Source of the DNA: Cyrtodaria siliqua
Lineage: Eukaryota > Mollusca > Bivalvia > Adapedonta > Hiatellidae
DNA: 64,000 nt
Direction: 5' to 3'
Assembly: GCA_037043455.1 (NCBI GenBank)
Contig: JAWPHD010003107.1
Coordinates: forward strand, 164,513-228,512
Under the pieces are notes generated by a model, which saw only the letters and a list, made by a program, of their open reading frames with translations, ran no database searches and was not told the origin of the DNA. Numbering within the stretch: the first letter of the stretch is position 1; the number at the start of each line of letters is the position of its first letter. This document shows positions 63,650 to 64,000 of the stretch, piece by piece. Both the position numbers and the translations under genes were made by a program.

Positions 63650-63900
63650 TGTACAAAAAAAAACTCGTATATATTAAGAAAAGAGGGCAAAATCACTCCC
63701 AGTAAAAAACAATTACACGGTAGGATAAAATCCCACCCCACCCACCGCCCTGTAAAAAACATGATAGGACAACCTCCACCCCACCCACCCCCTACATATT
63801 AAAAAAACAGATAGGACAAAATCCCCCTGTGAAAAACAAGGTAGGACAAAATCACCCCTATTATAAACAAGGTAGGACACAATCTAGACCCACCTTGATA
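63650..63900. repeat. Minisatellite with GGTAGGACAAAATC units
   Basis: About five irregular copies of AACAAGGTAGGACAAAATCC separated by CACCCCACCC tracts. Confidence 0.8.
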
Positions 63901-63924
63901 TGCAGTTTGTGTAAGTACACACAT

Positions 63925-64000
63925 TAGTAATTATTATCTACTAACAAATTAGTAATATTGTATTAATTAATTAGTAATATTGTATTAATTAATTAGTAAT
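63925..64000. repeat. ~26-bp AT-rich tandem repeat at the right edge
   Basis: TTAGTAATATTGTATTAATT repeats at least twice and runs off the window. Confidence 0.85.

Overview
The window is animal nuclear DNA, AT-rich and very dense in repeats. It is most likely from a bivalve mollusc. That assignment is an inference from the ~160-bp tandem units bounded by inverted repeats, the several tRNA-derived SINEs and the mixture of hAT, piggyBac, Kolobok-like and CR1/Jockey-like elements. No marker in the window fixes the species.

Two host genes can be followed exon by exon. On the + strand, 17414-33277 encodes an RNF19A/RNF19B (dorfin family) RING-between-RING E3 ubiquitin ligase in ten coding exons. 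Every exon junction keeps phase. The exception is one extra base at about 20164 in exon 2, which stops translation inside the IBR domain; with it removed the protein is 926 residues. On the - strand, 62409 down to 49786 encodes an IQCC-like protein (IQ motif containing C) in at least five coding exons, 520 residues so far. Its last exon was not found.

The rest is mobile DNA and satellites. 1-4440 holds a 160-bp satellite in two adjoining inverted-repeat-bounded elements, one of them hit by a SINE. 5605-17238 is a nest of DNA transposons in and beside a broken reverse transcriptase. It includes a 3.4-kb hAT element with an open 725-codon transposase and several non-autonomous relatives that make 5-bp target duplications. 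The RNF19 introns hold two more hAT-type elements, a piggyBac element with a damaged transposase start, TTAA-flanked MITEs and SINEs. 33.3-49.7 kb has no recognisable gene and is a mosaic of a large foldback element just past the RNF19 stop codon, minisatellites, tandem arrays, MITEs and SINEs. The IQCC introns hold a foldback element, TTAA MITEs, a Kolobok-like element (56987-59409) with a THAP-domain reading frame, and LINE fragments. A 300-bp pyrimidine microsatellite lies upstream of IQCC.

The items most worth checking are the single-base break in RNF19, the intact hAT transposase with its nested family and shared subterminal hairpins, the paralogous empty site that dates one MITE insertion, the decayed copies of the RNF19 exon 1 splice junction, and the long foldback DNA in the likely RNF19 3' UTR.
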